Origin: Aspidiotus rigidus
Lineage: Eukaryota; Arthropoda; Insecta; Hemiptera; Diaspididae
Length of the DNA: 64,000 bases
Reading direction: 5' to 3'
NCBI GenBank assembly: GCA_035079385.1
Contig: JAVHKY010000013.1
Span: 12,832,001 to 12,896,000 of the forward strand
Shown: positions 49,401 through 61,221 of the stretch, in pieces
How positions within the stretch are numbered: position 1 is the stretch's first letter
How the letters are laid out: every line of letters starts with the position of its first letter
Program-made: the position numbers and the translations under genes
The notes under the pieces: generated by a model
Database searches by the model: none
What the model saw: only the letters and a program-made list of their open reading frames with translations
What the model was told of the DNA's origin: nothing

Positions 49401-52400
49401 TGGACGTGCAGTGCGTGTTGGTTTTGTTTTTCGCTCGCTTATTTATTTATTTATTTTTTCGTGTGTATGCGTTAATATCTATTTCATTAGTAATTAGAAT
49501 CACGTATTGATTTTTTTCCCCCTTTCTTCGCCTGCCGTATAGGTTCTACAATTACGAAGAAGGATCCGCGCCGTTTTTTCTTTTCGGAGATTTCAATTTT
49601 CGTACCGACACACGTGGTGTAATAAAAGTACGTTGCACAACGAATGAATGCATATAATGCGGTAAAATTTTTTGACAGCATGTGCGCTTCCTAACTGTTG
49701 CAGAAACTGACGACAGGTTTAAGTGAGTGTAAAGACGACGAGAATGTCGACGACGGAAAACTGGAATACAAAGATGACGCTAGCGAGGTAAAATTATTGT
49801 GATCGTTTTTAAACGCAGGTAGCGAATTTTTATAGTTTACCTACAAACGTATTTATCGTCGTATTTATGTTCTCTTCTTTCGTAAGGTTATTGTTACCAT
49901 TGGTAAAAAGGAATTTAGTCACCACGATCATCAGAATATATTCATCAGCGATGCTGGCGATTGGGTACGTAATTTCTTCTCCTATATCTACACCACATCT
50001 CGTACCATATGAAGTGGATTTCTACAAATTTTTAAAGGACGATGTTCCTGTTTGTACAAAGTTTTGCTCATTGCAGAAGTTCTCACATTTGATACTTACT
50101 ATGTTAGTTGAAAGAATTTGACCGAGAAATGGAGGCGTTCAAAGAGCAACTGTTTGAGTATCCGATACAGTTTCTGCCGAGTTACCCTTTCGAAGAGAGC
50201 AGTACAAGTGGTCATTCGTATATGAAAACTAGATGTCCCGCATGGTGTGATCGCGTCCTCCTGAGTATTACGGCGAAGCAACTCATTAGTAAGGTGAGCA
50301 TTCGTAGATTGTGTGATTCATTTTCAAGCTTACTTCCTCTTTTTTAATTCGATTCATCTTTTCAGATAGAAGACAGCTGTAACGATATCGAGTACGGCGT
50401 AATTGGAAAAGACAGCTGTATGGGTGATCACAAGGTGAGAAATGTAACCCTATATTGCTCCAACTTCATTACCGTCGTTTGAGTTGGAGATACCAATTTT
50501 TGATTTCTGAGATCTATTGCCAAGAATCGTTTGAGTACTGAAATTTGTTCAAGGTTAAGCTTGTTTTGTTAAAGTGGTTGTAAATTGGAGAACTGTAATC
50601 AAGTTGGGTACGGATTAGACTATTTTAGAGTTGGAGGAGGATTTTGCGGTCCGGTACTGGGGTGTGATAGGTATTTGAGGACTTTCAAGAAATGCAGGTA
50701 TTTTGCTCTTGAGATTTTGATAAGGGATATCCGATAGGTTATAGAGTCGAAGATGAGAGCAAGGAACTTAGCCTAGGATTAGATGGTAATTGTGCATTTC
50801 TGTAGACGCAGAGTAGGAAACGGTGCAGGTTCTGAGTATCTTTTGGAACACTGCCGTGATTGTTTTATTTTTCTGGAAATCGAAATCCGCTGTCAAATGA
50901 CCATTCGGAGATTTTGTCTAGGCATAATTAGAGTTGTCCTGCTGCTTGTTGGGAGTTGGCGTTTGTTGGGGAGATATTAAAGTCATCCGCAGAGAAGCGC
51001 CGACACTGTTTTGCAAGTCGTTTTATGGATGGGTATTGGTCTTGAATTGTAATCGTTGGAAACCTGTTATGGAGGAAGGATTGGAGGAGTTTGGGTGAAT
51101 TGCTTCGAAGACCAATTTCATATGATTTTAAGAAGTTGTATTGATGCCGAACATGGGGTAACGCTTCCAAGAGATGGACGAAAATGAAATGGAGTTCGAG
51201 CAGAAGGCTTTCTCAATTTGAAGGTGTGGAAAAGTTTCTTAGCTTGAAGACTTGGATGTTGTCAGGCTCAAGGGGTGCACGTCTGAGGTTTTTGTGGAGA
51301 CAGAAGGGGAGATGGGATGAGGTGGGAAGGTTGCGAGTACGGGTGGAGTCAGCAGAATCAAGAGAGACGAGGAGAGCTCTCGCTTGGTGTTTGAGAATCA
51401 GTCAGTGGTCTTTGTAATTGGCGTCAACTGAAACGGAAGAGAAAAGGTAGCCAAGCAGTTTAGGTATGGCTTCAAAGTTGGAGAGGGAGAAAGATCCTAA
51501 CTTGTGGTGTGGGATGGTAGAGAAATGTGGAAGAGCCCGTTGATGTTTTGCTGTTGATACCAGCGCCATAAGAGCTCCATGACTGTTTTTCGACCAAGCA
51601 GATGAGAGCTACTATTTGTATGTGATACGATTAACTTGTGATTCGAGAATTGATAAGATTGGTACATTGTAGGTCGTTTTGATAGCTGACACTGTTTGTT
51701 AGGTCATTTATAGTGATAAGGAAGAGAGGAACACCCCATATTCCACTTTACGAGACACCATTTTTGATGGGTATTGATCTTGAGTTCTAAACGTTAGAGA
51801 CCTGTCATGGGGAAGGATTTGTCTCGAAGACCAATGTTTGCAGTCATATGTCCAAGATTGAACCCAGTATGGCAATATTCCAGACTACACTCTTGTAGGT
51901 AAGGAAATACGTGATGTTTTGGATACCCCCTCTTGCACGAGATTATCCCCCCTTCTCGTTGAATGCCTCAATGGACGTCCTTCTATTGCTTGCCTCAGTT
52001 TGGAGTGAAAAAAGAGTTGCGTATTTCTCTACAGAGAGCGCTGATATCGAATTTTATGTTTTCCTTTTCTTCAAAGTAAGCACAAATTAATTCGAATTTG
52101 TTTTATTTTCAGCCTGTGTACTTGTTCTTCAACATGGTCTGCGGCGCAGGTACCATCTCGACTAAGTTACCTATTAAAAAAGTGTGTTCCGCTTGTAGAC
52201 TTAATAATACCTGCGGTAGTGTATTTTGTGACGCGTTTAACGATACGCCTGCTGCTGCTGCTGTACCCGTAGCAGCCGCATTAGCTTCGAAATCTCACGC
52301 TAGTTGTAATGAGAATTCGCCGCCAGTTAGCTTGCCGCCGTGTAGTAGCAATAAAAAGCACCATCGAAACGTTTCTCGCTGTTGCGATACGAATATTTCG

Positions 52401-53261
52401 GTCATGTCCGTCGTGACCGAAATATCCGATCGCACCAGTGATCAGGATGCGGACGCGACGGACAGCGATACATCAAATCACCACGTCAATAGTGCCATAC
52501 CTGCGCTGAGCAACAGCCGGAGTATCGATTATACTAATTTCAGCGAATATAAAAAACGTTGCGCTCAACACGGTCCCGAATTGGAAAACGTCTCGTTCAG
52601 CGAGAAGGTCAGATCTCAATTTGCCGAAGACAATGTATCCCTAAATCGTTACCACGATCTAAAATGTAATTCGAAGGACTTCGTTAGTCGGTCGTTCGAC
52701 GAATGTGTGGCGGTCAGGTCGAATTCGGCGTGCACCGTTATCGAGAGCACATGGAGAAGTAAAACATGCACGTGTCTGCAAGACGGTGCGTGGAGAATGC
52801 GTTCGATCTCAACGAGCAGTCGTACGTCCAGTTGGAATTCTGATGGTCGCGTACGACTGAAGTCTGACCCGAACCTCAAGACTTCGTTGCTACGTATTCA
52901 GAGTCATCATAGTTCCTCGGATGAAGAATGGTTCGAAGAGATCGACGAACCGGACTCGCGTAAGAGTAAAGACCTACTTCCGAATCCGACGGAAGATATA
53001 CAAGAATATATCGAATTCGACGCGGTGCGGGCAGATGCCGAGGTCGAGGAATCGGCGTCGGAATCGCTGACCCAGAAAAGAATGGGGGACAAGAAAGAAA
53101 AATCTCGTAAAGCTAGGTATTTTTTATTCTGTATACCCAGACGATGGAAAAGGGATGAGGGGGAGGGAAGAGGTTTGTCCGACTGTAAAGTTAAAAACGG
53201 ACGCTATTTCAAGTTCCTGTCGTCGAAAAGTAGAAAAAGCAGATGGTGTTGCACTTTATAG
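46441..53261 (+). CDS. INPP5A: Type I inositol-polyphosphate 5-phosphatase with long prenylated tail
   Basis: The enzyme removes the 5-phosphate of Ins(1,4,5)P3 and ends calcium signalling, at membranes. Exons: 46441-46500, 46617-46658, 46823-46923, 47968-48055, 48187-48250, 48536-48639, 48718-48834, 49319-49374, 49543-49627, 49704-49787, 49887-49964, 50108-50293, 50366-50434, 52113-53261. The chain is 2283 nt in phase, 760 codons. Motifs: VLLVTANVGSIFED (start), ALHCQEVGGKNYE, HLFHDASNF, catalytic GDFNFR (about 222-227), RCPAWCDRVLLS (about 335-346) and GDHKPVYL (about 375-382). Vertebrate INPP5A ends soon after GDHKP. Here a 1149-nt last exon adds about 370 Ser/Asp/Arg-rich residues, finishing with a basic stretch and CCTL, a CAAX box whose Leu favours geranylgeranylation. 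It diverges from the sarcoglycan gene. Intron 50435-52112 holds an antisense LINE relic. Confidence 0.94.
50435..51900 (-). pseudogene. I/Jockey-type LINE relic in an INPP5A intron
   Basis: The minus strand reads RFSADDFNISPTNANSQQAA (endonuclease GDFN box, about 50990), then ISEWSFDSGFRFPEK (about 50900), and across frames LHFLKVLKYLSHPSTG (about 50690), the text between endonuclease and RT and the RT thumb of I/Jockey-like LINEs. Most of the RT is deleted. A second copy of the 51020-51120 segment (GGGTATTG-TCTTGA and CTCGAAGACCAAT) lies at about 51765-51870. It is antisense to INPP5A. Confidence 0.6.
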
Positions 53262-54870
53262 CAATTCGACGGCCGATCGTGTGAGATTATGGTAACTAAA
53301 ATAATATTCAAAAATTGTCCTGAATTAACGAAACTTGCCGTAGGTTTAATGCATTTATTGTAAAACAGCGCGCATTTGTAAGTAGTCCATAATGCCCTCT
53401 TATGTTATGGAAAGTGTCCTCAATAGTAGTTTACAGAAGATTCATTATCTTTCAAAGATCATCTTCATCAATTATTAGAATATTAAGGTCGAGAGCTTTC
53501 AGTATTTAGAACGTATACGAGAACTTTTTCTAGCTATTTTGTTCCATGTTCGAATTCAATATATTTTAATTATTTTTTTTTGTTCAGCTAAAAGAAAGAC
53601 TTTTTGTTTATTGGTGACATCGTGTGTGATAATTTTCTAAGTTGAATTTGCGCGCAAAAAGAGGCATTTTTCTACCTCATATTGAAAAATATTTTTTGCG
53701 TATCGTTAAGATAGACGTTGGTTTTGTTTTTTAAAAAGGAAAACGATCAGATCTATCGTAAGTGAGTCACTTTAAAGAAATTAGAAAATACTCAGCGGCG
53801 TGTATTTTCAACGTGTAATCAGGATTATAAAAAAACTGTAATTTGTCGGTGAAATCGATTGTGTTAGTCTTTTGTTTGTTTTTAATTTCTAAGTTTGCTC
53901 ATAATATGATTTAGAAGTTTTTATTTCGAAGTTCCTATACGGAGCGATTTTAATGCAATTTAAACTGTGAATGAAAGTCAGATTTTTTCGTTCTTTTTAT
54001 TGTTGAAAATGTTTTACTGCTGTTACCAGTTTGCCCATTTTTTTTTCTTATTGCATAATTGCTTGTGATGAGAGACGATTCGAATGTTTTTTTTTTTCTT
54101 TCTCGACGTTTGATATTCGTCCTCATCCGAAATTTTTATTTTTTATGTACCTGTTTAGTGGATAAGTTCACATTGACATTTTGAGAAGCGGTACCGTTCA
54201 GTTCTTCTTTCCTTTGTTCGTTGTTGTCGAAAAAATCTCGATTCTATGTACGCTTACTTATCATTTATAAATTTTATTCGGTAGTACAGAGTTGTTCATT
54301 TACAGTTGTAGGAAAAACATTGACTTTGTATAAAATATAATTTATTTTGAAAGTATTTTTTGATTCTCGTAAATGATTCGTATTTTAGCTTTGCGCTTGT
54401 TTGAGTATCGACTGTTGAATACAGCGTATTTTCCTCCACGCTCTCTTAGATTTCATAGCTACGTAGTGTTTTTGCGTTGGATTTGAAAACGTTTTTCGCT
54501 ATTATTAATTTATTCGAGCGCATGTCGAGTATTTTATTTTCTTAACGTTTGGCTTTGCGGTTTGCAGCTCCCCAAGAATTGGTGAGTAATTTTTACCTAG
54601 ATACCTATTTCTGAATATCAAGAGAAACCTTAACAGTTTACGGGGTTGTATTCTTGTTCAAAATTTTCATATTCTCTCGTTCGTTGGTTGGTTTTACGAC
54701 CTTCGTTTCTGCATTAAGAGCTATAATGTATACCTACGTAAATCGGATTAAACTTTTCGACAATGTTATGTAATATCGATTTGAATAACGCGTATTATGT
54801 TGATTTTTATCACTCCGTGTCCCAGGGTTATTTATTGAAAATCGTTTTTAGAAATCTACGAAGAAATTTT
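53262..54870 (+). other. Probable INPP5A 3' untranslated region
   Basis: AT-rich sequence after the stop codon, with no competing gene. The poly(A) site could not be fixed; no close consensus AATAAA was found in the first kilobase. Confidence 0.4.
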
Positions 54871-57800
54871 ATTTAAATTTTATAGATGTAGGTACTGTAG
54901 AATAATTTTGAAAAATTATTTTTCGTTGTAAAAATTGTTCGATGGCACACGACCGCTTCGTATTTGCGCAATCTATGAAGGTAATAAATTTCAAAGACGC
55001 TATCAAAAACCAGATAAGTACGTTCGAAGGATAAATTGGGACTGTATAAAAATAGTAATTTGTTTTTGCACAAGTGAGACGAACGTGTCCATGAACAATC
55101 GGAACGTTGGTGTATTTTTCTCTAATTTTACTAGTGCCCTACAAAGACTTGTTCTAATTGACAATTTTGTCATATTGCTCCTTAAAAGTGATATAATTTG
55201 AATGAACTGAAGGCCAAAGAGGAAGATTCAAAGTTGTGCTGTCTAAAGAGGTGACTGAGAAACTAAAATTGAAGAAAATGTAAAAAAAAAAAGGTCCTTC
55301 AGACTTTTTTTGGATCATTTCCCCTCCCAAAGTGACCGTCTGGATCCACGCCTGATCTCCGTACGAGTTAAAGTTTCTTTCAACCAAATTACGAGTGTCT
55401 CTTGCTTTGTTGTATTTAGATCATTATATTTTAATTTAATTCAGCGCTTATTTAAATCTTTTAACAGATCTCGTGACGAACTCGGCCGATGTTTGGCAAA
55501 AACCAGTCGCGAATTCGAACACGGCGATATCTAAGAAGACGACCTCCGGCCACCGTAGTGATAGCATGATCATGAAGGAGACAACTGTATAAAAACATGT
55601 TAGGTAGATATGTTGCTTTCCGTATTTTCGTTTTCAATAATTTTTCAAAAATACCATCATAATCAGTATTAGTCATATAATATGAACCCATCTCTATATA
55701 AGGTGAATATGGACTATCCGTACTATTATTTTTTATTTTTAAAATTTTTAATAATTTAATATTTCTACCAAATAATACGAAGCACTGCGAGTTAAGTAAC
55801 AAAGCGTGTCGCAAAAGTTATTCGACTTCGACGTCACAAGCAACGCTATTTTATCAAAGAAAAGTTTTCCAAAAATTGTGATAGACATCGCTTTAAACCT
55901 TGAGGTATTTACTTCAACCGATCATAAAATATCGAATGTATCCAATAAACTCAAGATTTCATAGAAAGATCTGAATAGTTTGACGAAATTGATTAAAAAA
56001 GAAAAAAAATTTATAATAATATCAATAAGTGGTACTCAGTCGTTTCAAAAAAAAAAAAAAAAAAAAAAAAAAGAAACGAGATCCAACTATACAGAACAAA
56101 ATGTGGATTCTTTTTTTTTTTTTATTTTTAGTGACCGAACTTTGTCTCGATAAAAATACTTTCTTCTGAAACAATTTTCCTCGTTAGCACTTTTGAATCC
56201 GCGGTAAAGCTTCTATTATATCCTCAAACATCGAAAATTTTCAACCTAATACGTATACCTATTGACCGGAACCTCAAAAGTTGACCAGAGGATCATGTGA
56301 AGTTTTAGCCGAGATCTTGACTTATTATCGTGCTTATTATTATTATCACTTCTTTCTTTTTCCACCTGAATTGAAATATATTCTGTAAGTTTTGCGTCCT
56401 CCAGACACCTTTCACGACTGCGGTTATTCATAAAATGCATTAACATTCCTTGGGAGGAAGATATGATTAGGTTTTTAATTATTTTTCCATCACAAATCCC
56501 CGAATTCGAGAACAGAGGGGAAAGTGAGTATGCTGTGTTCGTAATCGTATTTCTAGCCCTTCATATTATTAAAATTAGGAAAAGAAAGATTACTTTTGGT
56601 ACAGATGAACGAAGCAAAGATGAGAAATTATTCAACAAATGAGTGAAAATTTTTGTTTTTTTTTGGAAAAGGTTTTGTTTCTCTGTATTGGCTCACCATA
56701 AATTGAGTATTTTATAGAAAGATGCACTTTATTCGTTTTGTCACTAAATTTTCGATATCGAGAATGAGAATGTAATCCATAAAGCTTAATTGGCGACTTC
56801 AAAATAATCAAAATCATTATAATACCTACTATGTCCATATCACCGATAAACGTAAACAAATTAAATGATAAGTATTTTATGTCGTACCAAATGTGAAATA
56901 TATTCTAGTCATTCAACGAAATCATTCGTTTTTTCATTATTTGTTATTTGTTTCATTCTCATTTTGTAAACGAAAATAATAAGCAGTATAATTTAACTTT
57001 TTTGTACTTATTCTTGGAGACATAAGTGTTATGAGATTTAAGAGAAAATACTGTTAATCATCGGCACCTACCTATATAGGAATTCTTTAAATTTTAGAAT
57101 TTTTATCCTTCTTTCTTTTACTCTTTCATTTTTTCCACTACCGATTCGTTGAAAAACCGATTTTCCGTTTGTTATTATTATAATAATTTCATTCGTTGAA
57201 TTTTCTTTTGACGTTCCATTCTTTCATTTTATTATGTTTCCTTATTTTTTCTCCCATTTACCCATTTTTTCTCTTGTTTTGTTTCATCTAGCACGGTCGA
57301 ATAAATATAATAGGTATTGCTGTATTTTTGTATCTTTATTTTCAAAATACATTACGATTTAATGCCCAATGCTGTATTCAAATTTTTCCCGCAAAGTGAG
57401 TTCAATCCAAGTTGTAAAAATACAAATAATTTCACACAATATTCAGCGATTTTACCAATTCACGAGTACGAACGATTACGAGGCGGTGAATGGCATGTTC
57501 TCTTAATCATTGAGCGGTACAATATTTGTGATTATCAGCTCGACAGCATTGATACTCAGGATTTTGTGACCCATAGGTATCGCTTGTGTTGCATACGCTT
57601 TGCGCAGCCACCCGTCCTCCATATTCTTGAGTAAGAGCGGGTTGCGGATACATTCCTCCAACATTCGGACATAATCACAGTGTTGAAGAAATCTCCTTCC
57701 AAGTTGCAATACCTCCAGGCACGCCAACGTTAGCACAAACACACCAGACACAATAACGTAAAAGGAAGTCTCAGGAGGAATTTCTTGCTCTTTTTTTCCG

Positions 57801-57949
57801 TCATGTCCTACGCTTCATCTTCATCTTGATGATGTCTTCAGTATTTGGGTGAAATATAGGTGTTGAGTAGGCCATAGCATGGCTCTGCATGTGCCTATTC
57901 CATGCTGCGTCCATCTTCTTCTTTATAACTGTAGCTGCCTGGTTCTATG
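54871..57949. other. Intergenic AT-rich sequence
   Basis: No recognised gene. A 25-base A run lies at about 56047-56071. The minus strand at 57751-57503 is open for 82 codons (GRRFLQHCDYVRMLEECI) without a known domain. A MITE relic is annotated separately. Confidence 0.4.
55270..55354. mobile_element. One end of the CAGGCG-type MITE (relic)
   Basis: GGTCCTTCAGACTTTTTTTG, then TCCCCTCCCAAAGTGACCGT and CTGGATCCACGCCTG, is the reverse complement of the left half of the element at 4274-4458. The opposite terminus is not found, so this copy is truncated. Confidence 0.65.
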
Positions 57950-58500
57950 CTTCTTTGGCTCACGCCGCTACGCAGGTGCGCTGAAATCCCTCTGTCCTTG
58001 ACCGCGATGCAAAAACACGGGCTCTTTAACAAAGTTGAACGAGGGATGGCAGGGAATCTGTTTTATGGAGCACATATGGGATCTGAAAAATGTTCACGTA
58101 CCAGATCTATGACGTCATCAGATTGTAACGTCAAAGGATCGGACTTTGGAACTAGATATGATAGAAAGGGGACTTGGAATACCTTTTAAGGAGGTTTTGA
58201 GTCTTATGGTGTTTGAAATATTGCATATCTGGCTCATTGAAGGGGCTAATCAATTGGTGTATGAAGCATTGCATATCTAGTTACTCGAAGGGGCTATATT
58301 TCAGGCTATATACACCGACCACCGAGCTATACATGATAGAGGGGAACGTAAAATACCTTCTAAGGACGTTCTGAGTCTTATGGTGTTTGAAGCATTGCAT
58401 ATCTGGCACATTGAAGAAGTTGAGTCGATTTGTGTATGAAGCATTTCATATCTAGTTACTCGAAGGGGCTATACTTCAGGCTATACACCGGGTGCGGCAG
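57950..58500. repeat. Dispersed-repeat cluster with duplicated GCATATCT units
   Basis: AAAGTTGAACGAGGGATGGC and AGGGAATCTGTTTTATGG (about 58027-58062) are the end sequence of the hairpin-ended family. ATGACGTCATC follows at about 58111. A unit with ATTGCATATCTGG and ATTGCATATCTAG-TACTCGAAG occurs twice (58200-58300 and 58385-58470) and once at 38885-38980. Confidence 0.6.
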
Positions 58501-58835
58501 AAAGATGTTACCAGTTGAATGGGGGAGTTTGCGCTAAATCTGTCGTAGCGCAAAAACGCATAACGTTAGATGTATAGTTTAAATGTACGAATTTTGTATC
58601 TCAAATTTATCTTTAATTTGACCCCTAACCGAAGTTTCTACGACTTTTATGAGCCGAGTTATGGACCAGAACATGACAAAAATTGACCATTGAAAAAGAG
58701 TTTTTTGTTTTTTTCAATTGTACAAATCTACTTTAATAGTTGCTTATACAAGAGTACTTTCGGGTGTTATCCCATCATCAGTTGTGTCGCAACTGGAGAA
58801 CAAGGCCTTAACCAAGAGTTTTTTTAATAGTATAA

Positions 58836-58990
58836 CACTGTGATCTTATTGGCTATAACAATGCTGTGTTGTGATTGGTTTACTTCTTAGAAACTTATTC
58901 TTACAATAATATGACATTGTGTTCTTATTGGCTAAAACATACTGCTTTGTGATTGGTTCAATCTATTGTTCTAAATGCTGCGTTTCTATT
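58836..58990. repeat. Duplicated CCAAT-box-like unit
   Basis: TTATTGGCTATAACAATGCT then TGTGATTGG at 58852 is repeated as TTATTGGCTAAAACATACTG then TGTGATTGG at 58925. A third diverged copy is at 10866-10920. Each unit holds two reverse CCAAT words. Confidence 0.55.
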
Positions 58991-59334
58991 TGCTACCTGG
59001 ATTCCTGCCGTCTCATCGGTTGGTTCCGTTCTTCTTCTCTCGTCCAATCACCAGGCCGAATAATTTTTCGCTGTCAAATGTGATTACATTGTTCAAGAGG
59101 CAGGCTATTTGCCAAGATTTCCAAAATAAGAAATTGAAAAATCCCCAACTTCCAAGCTTCATAGGGTTATTTAGGTATTTTTAACTGGAGACCTGTTTTA
59201 TCGGAGGGTATTTTGAGGAAAAATGACGGGCGCCAGGCGTCGGGAGGCAAAACGTGGGACTTGAAAAAATTTTTACCTCCGGGCTATGTATGATAGGAGT
59301 GGGACTCAGAAAAATTTCTTCCTCCAAGCTACTT

Positions 59335-59820
59335 ATAGTGGAATTGTTTCAGGCTAGTTTAGCACCCAATATACTGTATATTAAGCCTAGTTATACTGTG
59401 TATCAAGTCTAGTATATCCAAGGCTAAAATTCAAAATTTTCAGGCTTTCATTATAGGCCTAATATAGTATACCTATTAGGCCCAGTATAATGAAGGCTGG
59501 AGTTTGATTAAGCCTAGTTATATTATATATCAAGCCTAGTATAACGAAGGTTAAAATTCAAAATTTTCAGGCTAGTCATCACACATATAGGCCTAGTATA
59601 GTATATTGAGCCCAGTATAGTGGAGGCTGGAGTTTGAGATTTTTTAAGCTACGTATTATAGGCCTAGTATGGTCTATTAGGCTTAGTATAATGAAGGCTA
59701 CGGTTTGACATTTTCCAGGCTACTTCTTATAGGCCTAGTATAGTATATTAGGCCTACTATAATGAAGGCTCAAGTTTGAAATTTTTTAGGCCACTTATTA
59801 TAGGCCTAGTATAGTATGTT
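59335..59820. repeat. Tandem repeat of about 70 bp with TAGGCCTA palindromes
   Basis: ATAGGCCTAGTATAGTATAT or a variant occurs at about 59455, 59590, 59660, 59728 and 59798, with TAATGAAGGCT and TTTGAAATTTT words between. Related scraps are at 1080-1140, 15390-15440, 24025-24090 and 60870-60900. Confidence 0.7.
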
Positions 59821-60032
59821 TTTTTTTTTCTAATTGACTGTTACGTGACGGAACTTTATAGATTTTTTAACCCATCAATAGCTTGAATTATCCTCTCTTG
59901 AAATTACTTTCCTCATCTCTTATCAATTCTTCCAATTCTTTATTTTTTGAAATTATCCTACCTAGACCTTTAGAGGGCATGTATCTTTTTATTTGACTTT
60001 CCATTTATTAAAAGAAAATTTTACATAAATAA

Positions 60033-60257
60033 ATGACTCCTACCAAGTTGGTTGAAATATTAAAAGAATATGACTTTAAGAAAAATAGTGTAAGAAGTTT
60101 TTCTCTAAAATATAAAATAACTGAAAAGACTATTTTAAAATATTTAAAAGAACATAAAATACCATACAATAATAGGAAGATAAGTTATGAAATGACTAGA
60201 AATTGCTTAGGTCAATACATATTCAAATCTTGTCAGAGTCAAAGTCAGTCAACATAA
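60033..60257 (+). CDS. Small putative helix-turn-helix protein, hypothetical
   Basis: The 74 codons read MTPTKLVEILKEYDFKKNSV, then RSFSLKYKITEKTILKYLKE. This has the layout of a helix-turn-helix (helix, SLKYKIT turn, recognition helix TILKYLKE). It ends in a Ser/Gln-rich stretch at TAA. The frame continues in protein-like sequence past that TAA (TKDKNKSNSTQQANTQSKG) to a second TAA at about 60393 and a third at 60426, so the ORF may have been longer, may be decayed, or may come from a source where TAA is read as Gln. No family was recognised. Confidence 0.35.
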   Translation: MTPTKLVEILKEYDFKKNSVRSFSLKYKITEKTILKYLKEHKIPYNNRKISYEMTRNCLGQYIFKSCQSQSQST

Positions 60258-60537
60258 GATACAAAAGATAAGAATAAGTCTAATTCCACACAGCAAGCTA
60301 ATACTCAATCTAAGGGAGTAAAAAATTTCACAGAGTTTAATAAGAAATATGAAAAATTTTTCTCAGAGAATAAGTCAAGTCACATTCAGTTTTAAAATAA
60401 TTTTCAAGGAGTTGTTCCAATGAATTAAAAAAAAGGGACACGTTTGATTTTTTGATTTATGTAGTTTTCTGGCTATCATACTTTGCTGTGTATTGACAAG
60501 AGAGAAAAAAATTATGAGAAAATTCAGAATCTAATTA

Positions 60538-60744
60538 TTGATATTAATTATAGAAATTTTTCTATATAAATGGATGATACCAAGAAAATTAGTGCAACAA
60601 ATTATTATGAAGAATAAGGAAATGATTAATAATTTTGAAAAGAATGATAAGCTTTTTGAGGAACTATTAATCACTCAAAAAGAACTTGGGAATTCAAATG
60701 AGTTCTTTGAGGAGTATAATAAGTTTAGAAAGAGGAAATTCTAA
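60538..60744 (+). CDS. Small Lys/Glu-rich hypothetical ORF
   Basis: The 68 codons include NNFEKNDKLFEELLITQKEL and a basic end KFRKRKF. It looks helical and charged, like a coiled-coil piece. In another frame the same DNA starts MDDTKKISATNYYEE, so a frameshift may have split a longer gene. Function unknown. Confidence 0.25.
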   Translation: MILIIEIFLYKWMIPRKLVQQIIMKNKEMINNFEKNDKLFEELLITQKELGNSNEFFEEYNKFRKRKF

Positions 60745-60750
60745 AAAATG

Positions 60751-61077
60751 AAAAAACGACGGCTTCCTTAACGAAGTTAAACGAGGAACGCAGGGAACCT
60801 GTTTTATGAGTCGAATGGGATTTGGTATTGAAAATTCAAGGAAGCCTAGACCTAGATAAAGCTAGTATAAAGAAGGCCTAGACCTACTATAAGCCTATCA
60901 TAATATAGTTTGAGAATCTAAATTTTTCTCGCTCGAGAGACGAAATTTTTCCAAGTCCCCCTTGTATCATATATAGCTCGAGAGTCGAAATTTTTCCAAG
61001 TTTTTCGCTGGACGGCGCACGGCGCACGGCGTACGCCAGATTTCTCAAATAGCCCCCCATAAAACAGGTTCCCTGTT
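60751..61077. mobile_element. Hairpin-ended element, orientation A, 327 bp
   Basis: It starts AAAAAACGACGGCTTCCTTA, then ACGAAGTTAAACGAGG, and ends CATAAAACAGGTTCCCTGTT. TTAACGAAGTTAA and AACAGGTTCCCTGTT are short near-perfect dyads at the two ends. Internally it holds a TAGGCCTA-type scrap, one TCGAGAGTCGAAA unit and a reiterated GGCGCAC. It is the inverse of the element at 61222-61773, without the internal 45-bp array. Confidence 0.7.
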
Positions 61078-61221
61078 AAAATATGAGGAATGAAAATGGC
61101 TGAATTCTTTGACCTACTGAGGGTCTGTTGGCTCCCGAACTTTTGTAAATTTAATGATAAATTCTACGAGTTTCCTGAGGAAGTGGGGATCCCTATTGGT
61201 TCTCCTCTGGCTTCTCTTATT

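Larger units (their letters stand above)
59821..60750. other. AT-rich island of foreign-looking composition
   Basis: The GC content is visibly lower than in neighbours, with codon-like runs of AAA, AAT and GAA. It is wedged between the 70-bp repeat array and a hairpin-ended element. Two small ORFs lie in it (60033-60257 and 60538-60744). The origin is unknown. Confidence 0.5.

Noticed and set aside
57790..57840. Possible hammerhead core TTGATGA ... GAAA
   Set aside because: The sequence between does not form a convincing stem II and nothing after GAAA forms stem III with a UH site.
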